A stretch of DNA of 64,000 nt from JBFMFB01 sp040752115 (GTDB taxonomy: Bacteria; Pseudomonadota; Gammaproteobacteria; Burkholderiales; Sulfuricellaceae), in the NCBI GenBank assembly GCA_040752115.1, contig JBFMFB010000001.1:140671-204670 (forward strand), read 5' to 3'. A program made the position numbers and the translations under genes. Below the pieces are notes generated by a model that saw only the letters and a list, made by a program, of their open reading frames with translations, was not told the origin of the DNA and searched no databases. Below, one piece after another: positions 54,396 to 63,133 of this stretch (the stretch's first letter is position 1; every line of letters starts with the position of its first letter).

Positions 54396-57248
54396 CACAT
54401 CCCACCGCAGCACCTCAGGCCGCTCCGCGTCGTCGCCCGGCAGCCGCCTCAGCGTGGTAAATTCCGGCCAGGCGCCGGTTTCGCCCGGTCCGGCCTTGGT
54501 GATTTTCACTCGCAGATCGAACCATGCCGCCTGGCCGGTGACCGGATCGGAGTTGGTGATCCGGCGTTCTCCGTCTTTTTCCGGCAGCAACTCAGAAATC
54601 AGGTGATTGAGCAAAAATCCCCTGGTCGCCTCGCTCGCGTCGGGGTTCAGCCCCCAGGCGCCGGCCTGTTTGCCGATGGCGTTCCAGGTCCAGACCGTGT
54701 CCTCCTGGCAGCCTTCCATGGTTCCGAGCTGGCAGCGCACCCTGCCGTTGTGCGATTCCACCCACACCCAGTCGCCCTCCCGAAGCCCCAGCCGCTCTGC
54801 CTGGGCGCGGTTCATGTAGAGCCGGTTCTGGCTGACGATCTGGCGCAGCCAGGCATTCTGCGAATCCCAGGAGTGATACATCATCATCGGCCGCTGGGTA
54901 AGGGCATAAAACGGATATTCCGCTTTGTCCACCCGCCGCTGCTCCAGCGGTGCATACCAAATCGGCAGCGGGTCGAAATATCGCGCCAGCCGCTCGCGAT
55001 CGGTCAATTTTTTCGGCATCGGACCGTCGTAAAGCCCCTGCCCTGCCAGGCGGAATTTCTGCAGTGGCTCGGAATAAAGCTGCATCACGATCGGCTCGGG
55101 CCTGCCGATGAAGCCGGCCTCCGCCGCGGTTTCAAGGTAATCCTTGTTGGCGAAGCGCATGTATTTCATGTGCTCCGGCCAGTGATAGGCAAAAAACGAC
55201 TGGTTCTCGATATACGCTTCCCATTGCTTCGGATTGGGTTCGCCCTTGAGGAACTTGTCGCCGTTCTTGCCGCGCCAGCCGGCCAGGAAGCCCACCCCCG
55301 GCGACCGCTCGTAGTTGACGACGAAATCCTGGTAATCCCTGAACTTGCGTGTGCCGTCGGCGTTGGTAAAAGCAGGGAACTTGAGGCGCGAGGCCAGCTC
55401 CACCAGCACCTCCTGCCACGGTCTGACGTCGCGATCGGGCTCGACCACCGGGTAGCGGATCGCATCCGCCGCGGCGTCCGGCTCGGAAATCGGCCGGTCC
55501 AGCAGGGAGATGCAGTCGTGGCGCTCGAGATAGGTGGTATCCGGCAAGACCAGATCGGCGAAATTCACTGTCTCCGAGTGGTATGAATCCACCACCACCA
55601 GGAACGGAATCTTGTATTCGCCCGGCTCGTCGGGATCCTTCTGGCGCAGCATGTCCTGGATGCTCCCTGTGTTCATGCTGGAATTCCAGGCCATGTTGGC
55701 CATGAACAGGATCAGCGTGTCGAGGGCATACGGATCGTGATTCGCCGCATTGGTGATCACCATGTGCATCAGGCCATGCGAGGCGAGCGGGCTTTCCCAG
55801 GAGAAAGCCTTGTCGATGCGCAACGGATTGCCCTCGGCGTCGATCACCAGATCCTCCGGGCGGGTGGGGAACCCCAGCGGCGGCCGCAACAGCGGTGTGC
55901 TGGGAGCGCGGATCACGCTCAAGTCGTTCTCCGGCAACTGGTGCGGCGGAACCGGCTTGGGATAAGGCGCCCGGGCGCGGAAGTTACCCGGCCCGTCGAG
56001 CGCGCCCAGCAGCATCTGGATCAGGTGGATGGCGCGGCAGGCATGAAAACCGTTGGAATGCGCCGCAATCCCGCGCATGGCGTACATCGCCACTGGCCGG
56101 CCGACGAACCTGTCGTGCTTGCGGCCGTAGCAGTCGGTCCATGTGGTTTCGATTTCCACCGTTTCCCTGAACGCCACCTGCGCCATTTCCAGCGCCAGGC
56201 GCTCGATCGTCCCGGCTGCCACGCCGCATTCCTCCGCCACGCTCGCGGGCGCATAGCGCTCGTCGAGATAACGCTCGGCGACCAGGCTCATCACCGTCCT
56301 GACCGGCCGACCGTCCGGCGCGGCGAACTCGCCGAATAACGCCGGCGAAGTTTCCGCCTGCATGCCGCTGACCAGGCTTTCTTTCTCCATATCCCACACC
56401 AGCGGATTTCCCGCCTCGTCGCGCAGGAACAGGCCGTCGCCCGGCTCGCCGGGGGTCTGCACCACCAGCCAGGGAGCGTTGGTGTAGCGCACCAGGAATT
56501 CCCAGTCGAACAGCTCGCGCGACAGCAGCACATGCGCGATGGAAAGCGCCAGCAGCCCGTCCGTGCCGGGACGGATCGGCACCCATTCGTCGGCGATGGC
56601 GGAATAGCCGGTGCGCACCGGGTTCACGGTGACGAACTTGCCGCCGCGGCGCTTGAGCTTTTCCAGGCCGATCTTGATCGGGTTGGAGGAATGGTCTTCC
56701 GCCACGCCCCACAGGATGAAATATTTGGCATGGTCCCAGTCCGGCGCCCCGAATTCCCAGAAGGAGAAACCGATGGAATACAGCCCGGCAGCGGCCATGT
56801 TGACCGAGCAGAAACCGCCGTGCGCCGCCCAGTTCGGCGTGCCGAACTGCTGCGCCCACAGCCCGGTGAGTGCCTGCATCTGGTCGCGGCCGGTGAAGAA
56901 AGCCAGGCGGGAAGGATCGGTTTCGCGGATGCGCCCCAGCCGGCTGGTCAGCATGACGAGCGCCTCGTCCCACTCGACCTCGACGAACTCGCCCGAACCG
57001 CGCTCCGCGCCAGGTTTGCGCATGAGCGGCTTCTTGAGCCTGGCGGGCGAATACTGCTTCATGATCCCGGCCGAACCCTTGGCGCACAGCACCCCCTGGT
57101 TGGTCGGGTGGTTGCGGTTGCCCTGGATGAACCGCACCTTGCCCTCCTCCAGCGTCACTCTGATGCCGCAGCGGCAAGCGCACATGTAGCAGGTGGTGTA
57201 TTTGACCTCCTGCCTGGCGTGGTTCTCGAACTGGATTGGGGCGTTCAC
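54375..57248 (-). CDS. soeA: SoeA, molybdopterin subunit of cytoplasm-facing sulfite dehydrogenase
   Basis: 957 residues from GTG 57248 (GGAG 9 nt upstream). The N-terminal 4Fe-4S ligands are C20, C23, C27 and C55 in TTCYMCACRCGIRV and GVLCAKGS; the molybdopterin domains follow (SSNPIKIGLEKLKRRGGKFV; NAANHDPYALDTLILFM; VVVDSYHSETVNFADLVLPD). There is no Tat signal, which fits the cytoplasmic SoeABC type rather than periplasmic DmsA or polysulfide reductase. It oxidises sulfite to sulfate. The order soeA-B-C upstream of rhd-tusA-dsrE-shdr supports this role. The stop codon lies inside repeat D. Confidence 0.9.
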   Translation of the reverse strand: MNAPIQFENHARQEVKYTTCYMCACRCGIRVTLEEGKVRFIQGNRNHPTNQGVLCAKGSAGIMKQYSPARLKKPLMRKPGAERGSGEFVEVEWDEALVMLTSRLGRIRETDPSRLAFFTGRDQMQALTGLWAQQFGTPNWAAHGGFCSVNMAAAGLYSIGFSFWEFGAPDWDHAKYFILWGVAEDHSSNPIKIGLEKLKRRGGKFVTVNPVRTGYSAIADEWVPIRPGTDGLLALSIAHVLLSRELFDWEFLVRYTNAPWLVVQTPGEPGDGLFLRDEAGNPLVWDMEKESLVSGMQAETSPALFGEFAAPDGRPVRTVMSLVAERYLDERYAPASVAEECGVAAGTIERLALEMAQVAFRETVEIETTWTDCYGRKHDRFVGRPVAMYAMRGIAAHSNGFHACRAIHLIQMLLGALDGPGNFRARAPYPKPVPPHQLPENDLSVIRAPSTPLLRPPLGFPTRPEDLVIDAEGNPLRIDKAFSWESPLASHGLMHMVITNAANHDPYALDTLILFMANMAWNSSMNTGSIQDMLRQKDPDEPGEYKIPFLVVVDSYHSETVNFADLVLPDTTYLERHDCISLLDRPISEPDAAADAIRYPVVEPDRDVRPWQEVLVELASRLKFPAFTNADGTRKFRDYQDFVVNYERSPGVGFLAGWRGKNGDKFLKGEPNPKQWEAYIENQSFFAYHWPEHMKYMRFANKDYLETAAEAGFIGRPEPIVMQLYSEPLQKFRLAGQGLYDGPMPKKLTDRERLARYFDPLPIWYAPLEQRRVDKAEYPFYALTQRPMMMYHSWDSQNAWLRQIVSQNRLYMNRAQAERLGLREGDWVWVESHNGRVRCQLGTMEGCQEDTVWTWNAIGKQAGAWGLNPDASEATRGFLLNHLISELLPEKDGERRITNSDPVTGQAAWFDLRVKITKAGPGETGAWPEFTTLRRLPGDDAERPEVLRWDVRGNSEW

Positions 57249-57438
57249 GGGGTGCGACTCCAACAGGGGCGGGGCGGGCAAAAGCCGCCGACCGCATGGA
57301 GAGCGATTGTCGCGAAAAGCCCGACGGGGCACAAACCAGTTTTTTTGATTGGCGGATAAGCAACCCTGATTGCTGCGCCGCCGCTTTGGCGTTAGAGTAT
57401 TAGCGTTTTCTGTTATTTCAGCCGGAGGATCGGACTCG

Positions 57439-57744
57439 ATGGATAAAACCGCTTTCAAGCCGGACACCCGCTACACCATTACCTGGCGCGCGCCCGACGG
57501 CAAGCTGCGCCCGGCCAATATCTATGTCTACCGCCTCTACGACCAGTTCATGGTCGCGCGCATGACCGACAAATCCGGCTTTCTGCACAAGATTCCCTAT
57601 GAAGAAGTGATCCGGATCGTCCAGGAAAAACCGGTGGCCGAACGCGACCGCTTCATGATCCCCGCCGCGGTGCTGGATGAAAAGAACTGGAAAGACCGCA
57701 GCGTGATGGAACGCTATTCCTCCTCGCCCCACATGGGCAAATAG
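57439..57744 (+). CDS. Conserved protein of unknown function
   Basis: 101 residues, soluble, few cysteines, rich in aromatic and charged residues: DTRYTITWRAPDGKLRPANI, YVYRLYDQFMVARMTDKSGF and WKDRSVMERYSSSPHMGK. I believe similar small proteins lie near sulfur genes in other sulfur oxidisers, but cannot confirm that here. ATG 57439 follows GGAGGATCGGACTCG. Divergent from soeA. Confidence 0.75.
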   Translation: MDKTAFKPDTRYTITWRAPDGKLRPANIYVYRLYDQFMVARMTDKSGFLHKIPYEEVIRIVQEKPVAERDRFMIPAAVLDEKNWKDRSVMERYSSSPHMGK

Positions 57745-57768
57745 GGAAGCGTGTCCAAAGCGCCGGGA

Positions 57769-58896
57769 TCAGCGCAGGCGTCGCAGATACCACCATTCGA
57801 AAAAGCGCTTCGTGCCGTGCATCGCCGCCAGCGGCGGCAGCACCGCGCCGCGCTTTTCGGTACGCAGCACATACATACCGGCATCCAGCATGTCCACGAT
57901 GCACATCAATTCGGTTTTGAAGGTGTGCTCCGGCTTCCGCCCGGCAAGCTCGTCCAGTAGATTTTTTGCCGCGGCCTCCGCCTGGAGATCGGCCATATGC
58001 GCCTGCTTGGGCATCCACTCCGGGCCGGGAAAGCTGCCGGAATCGCCCGCCACGTAGATTTTATCGCAGCCTTCCACCCGGCAGTGCGCGTCGGCCTTCA
58101 GCAGGCCGCCCGGAGAGCGCGGCAGGTCGGTGCTGTCGAACCACAGGTTGCCGGTCATGCCGGGCATGAACAGGATCAGGTCGGCGGGAATGTCGCCTCC
58201 CTCGGTCATCACCCGGTTGGGCGCGAAGCCGGTCAGCTTGTGGCCGAGATGAGTTTCGATGCCGCGCTCCTCCATGGCGCGCAGCAGGCCGGCGACCGCC
58301 TTCGCGCCGAGGCGCTTGCCGGGCTCCTTCATCGGGTTGAAGAACACCAGCCGGAATCTGTCGCGCCGCCCCTCGCGCCTGAGCTGGGTGTCCAGGCCGA
58401 ACAGGAACTCGAACATCGGCCCGCCGCGCATCGCCGCGGGCTCGTTCGGATTGCCGCCGAAGCCGATCGCAATCGTCCCGCCGCTCATGGCCTTGAGCCG
58501 GTCGCGAATCGCCTCGGCCGCGGCGATACCCTCGCAGGGCGTGATGGCATGCTCGATGCCGGGCAGTTTCTTGAGAAAACGTCCGCCGGAAGCGATGATC
58601 AGGCCGTCGTTTCCGATCTCGCCGCTATCGGTCACCAGCGTGCGGCCGTCGTCTTTCAGCCCGGCCGCTTCACCGGCATGGAAATCCACCTGCATGCGGC
58701 AGAAAAAATTCTCCAGCGGCACCACCAGATCGCTTCCCTGGCGCAGCCCGGAAGGAATCCAGATCAGGCTGGGGAGGTAGACGAACTCCGGTTTTTTGGC
58801 CACGACCGTGATCGCGACCCCGCGATCGAGCGCGCGCAGCCTGCGCACCGCGGTCAGCGCGGCAAAGCCGCTACCGATGATAGTGATTCGTTTCAT
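57769..58896 (-). CDS. Sulfide:quinone reductase-like flavoprotein lacking the central cysteine
   Basis: 375 residues. FAD motif RITIIGSGFAALTAVRRLRA, then VYLPSLIWIPSGLR and the second motif KIYVAGDSGSFPGPEWMPKQ typical of the SQR/FCSD family. Cysteines at C121 (AITPCEG) and C332 (TELMCIVDML) align with the first and last redox cysteines; the middle one is absent (GFGGNPNEPAAMRGGPMFEF). The pattern is nearer flavocytochrome c sulfide dehydrogenase, but no cytochrome subunit is adjacent. A sulfide- or polysulfide-oxidising role is plausible, not certain. ATG 58896. Confidence 0.75.
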   Translation of the reverse strand: MKRITIIGSGFAALTAVRRLRALDRGVAITVVAKKPEFVYLPSLIWIPSGLRQGSDLVVPLENFFCRMQVDFHAGEAAGLKDDGRTLVTDSGEIGNDGLIIASGGRFLKKLPGIEHAITPCEGIAAAEAIRDRLKAMSGGTIAIGFGGNPNEPAAMRGGPMFEFLFGLDTQLRREGRRDRFRLVFFNPMKEPGKRLGAKAVAGLLRAMEERGIETHLGHKLTGFAPNRVMTEGGDIPADLILFMPGMTGNLWFDSTDLPRSPGGLLKADAHCRVEGCDKIYVAGDSGSFPGPEWMPKQAHMADLQAEAAAKNLLDELAGRKPEHTFKTELMCIVDMLDAGMYVLRTEKRGAVLPPLAAMHGTKRFFEWWYLRRLR

Positions 58897-58937
58897 ATTC
58901 CATCCTTTCCGCCTGTTCTATCAACAGGAATGAGTGT

Positions 58938-59750
58938 TCAGAGCCGCCCGTTAAGGAAGCTCTGAAAAAGTGGCTGCGCGGGCGAATCGCTGCGTTGCGC
59001 GGTGCTCGCTCCCTCGCCTATCTCATTGATATGTCTCGGTCGCTGTGCGCCGGGCTCCTTGCACTTCATCCCGCTCGCGCACTTTTTCAGAGCTTCCTTA
59101 AGACCCAACGAAACCACATCCCCCGCGGCAACAAGGAACGCCCCCCACGGCAAACAGGCGGGCAGAATGCGTTCCGCACTTCTGGCAAACATTCCCCCGC
59201 CAGGAAGAAATACCGCGCTGCGGATCGCCAGGTTTTCCACCGGCAGGCCGTCGAACAGCGCCCGGATTTCCGCCGCACTGTGCCAGTGCGCGCCGCGGTA
59301 GGCGCCCTTGCCGCCGCCCCGCCCCTTTTGCAGATAAAGCAGGCTGTGGCGGCTGAGCAGGCCGACCGCGAAGCGCCGGCGCGTCACCCGGAGCATCTCC
59401 CGCAGCGCCTGTTGCTGCTCCCGGACGAAGCACAGGGCGGCGACCGAAACAGAGAGATCGAAGCTGCGGTCGGCAAATGGCAGCCGTTCCGCCCGCCCGG
59501 CAACGAATTCTTCCCCGCTCCGGGTATTTGCTTCAGCGAACGCCAGCCATTCGGAGTTCGGGTCCAAGCCGGTGACGGCGAGGCCGTCTGCCGCAAAACG
59601 ACGGGTGAAGTAGCCGGTGCCGCTGCCGACGTCGAGCAGGGTTTCGCCCGGCAGCGCCTCCAGCAGACGAGAAAGGAGACGGTATTCGACGCCGCCGATC
59701 CATGCGCCGCGCGGGGTGCGGTACCAGGCATCGTAATCCGCCGCCTGCAT
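58938..59750 (-). CDS. SAM-dependent methyltransferase, C-terminus extended by a MITE
   Basis: 270 residues. Class I methyltransferase fold: TLLDVGSGTGYFTRRFAADG, GLDPNSEWLAFAEANTRSGE, LPFADRSFDLSVSVAALCFV. The substrate is not evident. ATG 59750 (MQAADYDAWYRTPRGAWIGG) has GGCGGAGCC upstream; an ATG at 59771 is also possible. The last 54 residues (from LKEALKKC) are encoded almost wholly by the inserted 151-bp element, so the native end was near VSLG. Follows moaC on the same strand. Confidence 0.82.
   Translation of the reverse strand: MQAADYDAWYRTPRGAWIGGVEYRLLSRLLEALPGETLLDVGSGTGYFTRRFAADGLAVTGLDPNSEWLAFAEANTRSGEEFVAGRAERLPFADRSFDLSVSVAALCFVREQQQALREMLRVTRRRFAVGLLSRHSLLYLQKGRGGGKGAYRGAHWHSAAEIRALFDGLPVENLAIRSAVFLPGGGMFARSAERILPACLPWGAFLVAAGDVVSLGLKEALKKCASGMKCKEPGAQRPRHINEIGEGASTAQRSDSPAQPLFQSFLNGRL
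58951..59101. mobile_element. 151-bp MITE-like element with perfect 22-bp terminal inverted repeats
   Basis: Ends TTAAGGAAGCTCTGAAAAAG (58951 on) and CTTTTTCAGAGCTTCCTTAA (to 59101) are exact complements over 22 bp. The interior is GC-rich and has no gene of its own. It is inserted in the 3' part of the methyltransferase gene and extends that frame. Confidence 0.8.
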
Positions 59751-59776
59751 TCCGGCTCCGCCGGCCGCCATGCCAT

Positions 59777-60253
59777 TTATTCCGCGCGCCAGTGGCCGGA
59801 CTTTCCGCCCAGCTTTTCGATCAGGCGGATACCGTCGATGCGCATGCCCCGGTCCACCGCCTTGCACATATCGTAAATGGTGAGCAGACCGACGCTCGCC
59901 GCCGTCAACGCCTCCATCTCGACGCCGGTGCGCCCCAGCGTTTCCGCCGTCACCACGCACTCGATGGAAGCGTTTGGCTGGTCAATGTTGAACGCCACCT
60001 CCACCCGCGTCAGTGCGAGAGGGTGGCACAGCGGTATCAGATCGGATGTGCGCTTGGATGCCTGGATCGCGGCGATGCGCGCCACCCCCAGCACATCCCC
60101 TTTCTTGGCCCCGCCTTCCAGAATGAGCTTGAGCGTTTCCGGCCGCATGGAAATGGTTCCGGCGGCGCGGGCGATGCGGCGGGTTTCCGCCTTTTCCCCC
60201 ACTCCCACCATGTGCGCCTGTCCCTGCGCGTCGAAATGCGTGAACTGATTCAT
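59777..60253 (-). CDS. moaC: Cyclic pyranopterin monophosphate synthase
   Basis: 158 residues, normal length. Motifs LIPLCHPLALTRVEVAF, ECVVTAETLGRTGVEMEALT, AASVGLLTIYDMCKAVDRGM. It makes cyclic pyranopterin monophosphate for the molybdenum cofactor, which SoeA 3 kb away requires. ATG 60253; divergent from the protease gene. Confidence 0.96.
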   Translation of the reverse strand: MNQFTHFDAQGQAHMVGVGEKAETRRIARAAGTISMRPETLKLILEGGAKKGDVLGVARIAAIQASKRTSDLIPLCHPLALTRVEVAFNIDQPNASIECVVTAETLGRTGVEMEALTAASVGLLTIYDMCKAVDRGMRIDGIRLIEKLGGKSGHWRAE

Positions 60254-60311
60254 CGAAAAATACTCCTAATGCAAGCTGAAACTATCGTCCCGACCGGCTA
60301 TCATAGCACCC

Positions 60312-61754
60312 ATGAAATTTGCCCACCTACTCGCGGCACTACTGCTGTTCCTGCCGCCAGCAATGGCCGACGGCCTGCCCGACCTCGGAGAATCCTCGCA
60401 AAACGCCTTTTCGCCGCAGCAGGAACGCCGCATCGGCGAAGCCATCATGCGCGATATCCGCGCCAGCGGCGCCAGCGGCGCCATGGTGGACGACATCGAG
60501 CTGAGCGAATACCTCAACAGCCTCGGCTACCGCCTGGTCGCCAGCAGCGAAGGAAATCGCCAGGATTTCGAGTTTTTCCTCATCCGCGACAACACGCTCA
60601 ACGCCTTCGCCCTCCCCGGCGGCTACATCGGCGTCCATACCGGCCTGATCCAGTCGGCGCAGAGCGAATCCGAGCTGGCCAGCGTGCTGGCGCACGAAAT
60701 CGCGCACGTCAGCCAGCGCCATCTGGCGCGCATCATCGCCAAGAGCCAGCAGAGCACGCTCGCTTCGCTCGCCGCGATCGCGGTGGCGATCCTCGCCGCG
60801 CGCTCCAACCCGCAAGTCGCCAACGCCGCCATTTCCACGGCCCAGGCCGCCAGCATCCAGACGCAGCTCGACTATACCCGCGACCACGAGCGCGAAGCCG
60901 ACCGCATCGGCCTGCAAACGCTGGTGCGGGCCGGCTTCGACCCGCGCGCCATGCCGGCATTTTTCGGGCGCCTGCAGAAATTCGGCCGGCTGTACGAAAA
61001 TAATGCGCCGGAGTATCTGCGCACCCACCCGCTCACCACCGAGCGCATCGCCGACATCCAGAACCGGGTGGAATCCCTGCCTTATCATCAGGTCGCGGAC
61101 AGCCTCGAATTCCAGTTCGCGCGCGCCAAGCTCGCCGCCGCCCAAGGTACGCCGCAGCAGGCGGTCAAGGTTTTCGACGAGGCATTGCGCGAAAAGAAAT
61201 ACAGCAATGAAAACGCCCAGCGTTACGGTCTGGTGTCCGCGCTCATGCGCGCCGGCGAGCATGCCCGCGCCGAACGGGAGCTTGAGATTTTGCGCAAGGA
61301 CTCCGCGCCGAGCGCCATGATCGAAACCCTGGCGGCGCGGCTCAAGGCTCAGGCCGGCCAGCCTGCGGCCGCTCTGGCGCTGTACCGCGCCGCGCTCAAG
61401 CGCTTCCCCCATTACCGGGCGCTGATCTACGGCCATGCGGAAACCCTGCTGCAAAACCGCCAGGAGAACGAAGCCTTGAAACTGGTCACCGAACAGTTGA
61501 AAACCTACCCTGCCGATTATCGCCTGTACCAACTGCAGGCCCAGGCTTACGCAGCGCAAGGCAAGCAACTGCTGCAGCATCAGGCGCTGGCGGAGGCCTA
61601 CGCCCTCCAAGGGAACCTGCCCGCCGCCATCGAGCATTTGCAGATCGGGCTGAAAAGCCGCGACGGCGACTTCTACCAGCTTTCCATCGCGGAAGCCCGG
61701 CTGAAGCAGTTGCGCCAGCTTGACAAGGAAGCGGGCAAGCACTCTTCGCCATGA
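60312..61754 (+). CDS. bepA: BepA-like periplasmic M48 metalloprotease with TPR domain
   Basis: 480 residues: signal peptide (AHLLAALLLFLPPAMA), zinc protease motif VLAHEIAHVSQRHLARII, third ligand region DYTRDHEREADRIGLQTLV, then TPR repeats to the C-terminus. BepA degrades or assists stalled outer-membrane proteins at the BAM and Lpt machines. ATG 60312. Confidence 0.9.
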   Translation: MKFAHLLAALLLFLPPAMADGLPDLGESSQNAFSPQQERRIGEAIMRDIRASGASGAMVDDIELSEYLNSLGYRLVASSEGNRQDFEFFLIRDNTLNAFALPGGYIGVHTGLIQSAQSESELASVLAHEIAHVSQRHLARIIAKSQQSTLASLAAIAVAILAARSNPQVANAAISTAQAASIQTQLDYTRDHEREADRIGLQTLVRAGFDPRAMPAFFGRLQKFGRLYENNAPEYLRTHPLTTERIADIQNRVESLPYHQVADSLEFQFARAKLAAAQGTPQQAVKVFDEALREKKYSNENAQRYGLVSALMRAGEHARAERELEILRKDSAPSAMIETLAARLKAQAGQPAAALALYRAALKRFPHYRALIYGHAETLLQNRQENEALKLVTEQLKTYPADYRLYQLQAQAYAAQGKQLLQHQALAEAYALQGNLPAAIEHLQIGLKSRDGDFYQLSIAEARLKQLRQLDKEAGKHSSP

Positions 61755-61818
61755 TCCAGGCGATAAATTTATTGAATCAACCCATTCACACTACTCATTG
61801 AATAATAAAACAAAAACC

Positions 61819-61848
61819 TTGCGCTTGGACGCGCTGTTTCGGTATGCT
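61819..61848 (+). promoter_or_regulatory. Candidate sox promoter
   Basis: TTGCGC, 18 nt, TATGCT, ending 57 nt before the soxX start in an AT-rich gap after bepA. Plausible sigma-70 promoter for soxXYZA. No regulator site is evident. Confidence 0.4.
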
Positions 61849-61905
61849 TAGCCTTAAAAAAGCCGCAAACAGGAACGGCCTTTGTTAGGATTCGGGAGGG
61901 ATGCA

Positions 61906-62265
61906 GTGCAAAAACACTTCAAGCTCTTGCTCGCAGCCGGGCTGATGAGCGCAGGAATGGCCGCGCCGACATTCGCCTCGGGCGACGGCAAGATTTCCGC
62001 CGGCCAGGAAATCGCCTTCGACCGGCAGAAAGGCAACTGCCTCGCCTGCCACGCCATGCCCGGCACCAAGGCCGAAATGCCCGGTAACATCGCCCCGCCT
62101 CTGGTCACCATGAAACTGCGCTACCCCGACAAGGCGAAACTGCGCGCGCAGATCTGGGACGCCATGCAGGCGAACCCGAACACCTCGATGCCGCCCTTCG
62201 GCAAGCATCAGATCCTGACCGAGGAGGAAATCGATCTGGTCACGGAGTTTATCCATAGCTTATGA
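61906..62265 (+). CDS. soxX: SoxX, c-type cytochrome
   Basis: 119 residues with a signal peptide (LLLAAGLMSAGMAAPTFA) and one haem motif CLACHAMPG; the distal methionine is in PNTSMPPFGKHQILTEEE. SoxX pairs with SoxA to attach thiosulfate to SoxY. GTG 61906 follows GGGAGGGATGCA. First gene of soxXYZA. Confidence 0.93.
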   Translation: MQKHFKLLLAAGLMSAGMAAPTFASGDGKISAGQEIAFDRQKGNCLACHAMPGTKAEMPGNIAPPLVTMKLRYPDKAKLRAQIWDAMQANPNTSMPPFGKHQILTEEEIDLVTEFIHSL

Positions 62266-62288
62266 AGCCAATCCGGAAGGAGAATCCC

Positions 62289-62750
62289 ATGAACCCATCA
62301 CGCAGAACATTTCTCAAAGGTGCCGCCGGCACGGCCATGGTCGCGACTGCGGCAGGGCTGCTGCCATCCGGGGTGCTGGCCGCGGAATGGAACAAACCCG
62401 CGTTCGAAGCGAAAAATCTCAACGATGCGCTGAAGGGTATCGGCGCCAGCGGCGCCGCCCCCAGCAAGGACATCGTCCTGAAGGCGCCGGATATCGCCGA
62501 AAACGGGGCGGTGGTGCAGGTCGAAGTCATCAGCAACATCCCCGGCACCCAGTCCATCGCCATCCTGGTGGAAGGCAACAACAACCCGCTGGCGGCGAGC
62601 TTCAATTTCGCCAACGGTGCGGAAGGGTATGTCTCCACCCGCATCAAGATGGGGAAAACCTCCAACGTGAAAGTAGTGGTCAAGGCGGGCGACAAATTCT
62701 ACACCGCCTCCAAGGAAGTCAAGGTCACCATCGGCGGCTGCGGCGGCTGA
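62289..62750 (+). CDS. soxY: SoxY, sulfur-carrier subunit
   Basis: 153 residues. Tat signal SRRTFLKGAAGTAMVATAAG; the mature protein ends in the swinging arm VTIGGCGG, whose cysteine carries the sulfur intermediate. ATG 62289 follows AAGGAGAATCCC. Forms SoxYZ with the next gene. Confidence 0.96.
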   Translation: MNPSRRTFLKGAAGTAMVATAAGLLPSGVLAAEWNKPAFEAKNLNDALKGIGASGAAPSKDIVLKAPDIAENGAVVQVEVISNIPGTQSIAILVEGNNNPLAASFNFANGAEGYVSTRIKMGKTSNVKVVVKAGDKFYTASKEVKVTIGGCGG

Positions 62751-62780
62751 GCAATACAACTTTCCAAAGAGGGCACCAAC

Positions 62781-63104
62781 ATGGCAGAACCGATAAAGAT
62801 CCGCGCACAACTGGACGGCGACACGGCCAACATCAAAATCCTGATGACCCACGTCATGGAAACCGGGCAACGCAAGGATGCAAAAACCGGCCAGATCGTT
62901 CCCGCCCACTTCATCCAGTCCGTGACCGTGACCCTGAACGGCAAAAACGTACTGGACACCCAGTTCAGCCAGGCCGTTTCGAAGAACCCGTTCCTTGGCA
63001 TCCGGGTCAAGGGCGCCAAGGCGGGCGACAAGGTCGTGGTCAACTGGGTGGACAACAAAGGCGACAAGGGCAGCGGCGAAGCGACCGTCGAAGCCAGGCA
63101 GTAG
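62781..63104 (+). CDS. soxZ: SoxZ, scaffold of the sulfur carrier
   Basis: 107 residues, normal. KIRAQLDGDTANIKILMTHV, METGQRKDAKTGQIVPAHFI and VVVNWVDNKGDKGSGEATVE are family blocks. No signal peptide; exported with SoxY. Confidence 0.96.
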   Translation: MAEPIKIRAQLDGDTANIKILMTHVMETGQRKDAKTGQIVPAHFIQSVTVTLNGKNVLDTQFSQAVSKNPFLGIRVKGAKAGDKVVVNWVDNKGDKGSGEATVEARQ

Positions 63105-63133
63105 GCCCCTGCTTTAAGGGAGGGAGGGGAAAC

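Noticed and set aside
54375..57248. Polysulfide, tetrathionate or DMSO reductase
   Set aside because: No Tat signal and association with sulfur oxidation genes favour SoeA, though a reductive role is not formally excluded.
59751..59960. Upstream extension of the methyltransferase frame
   Set aside because: Overlaps moaC in another frame and has no homology.
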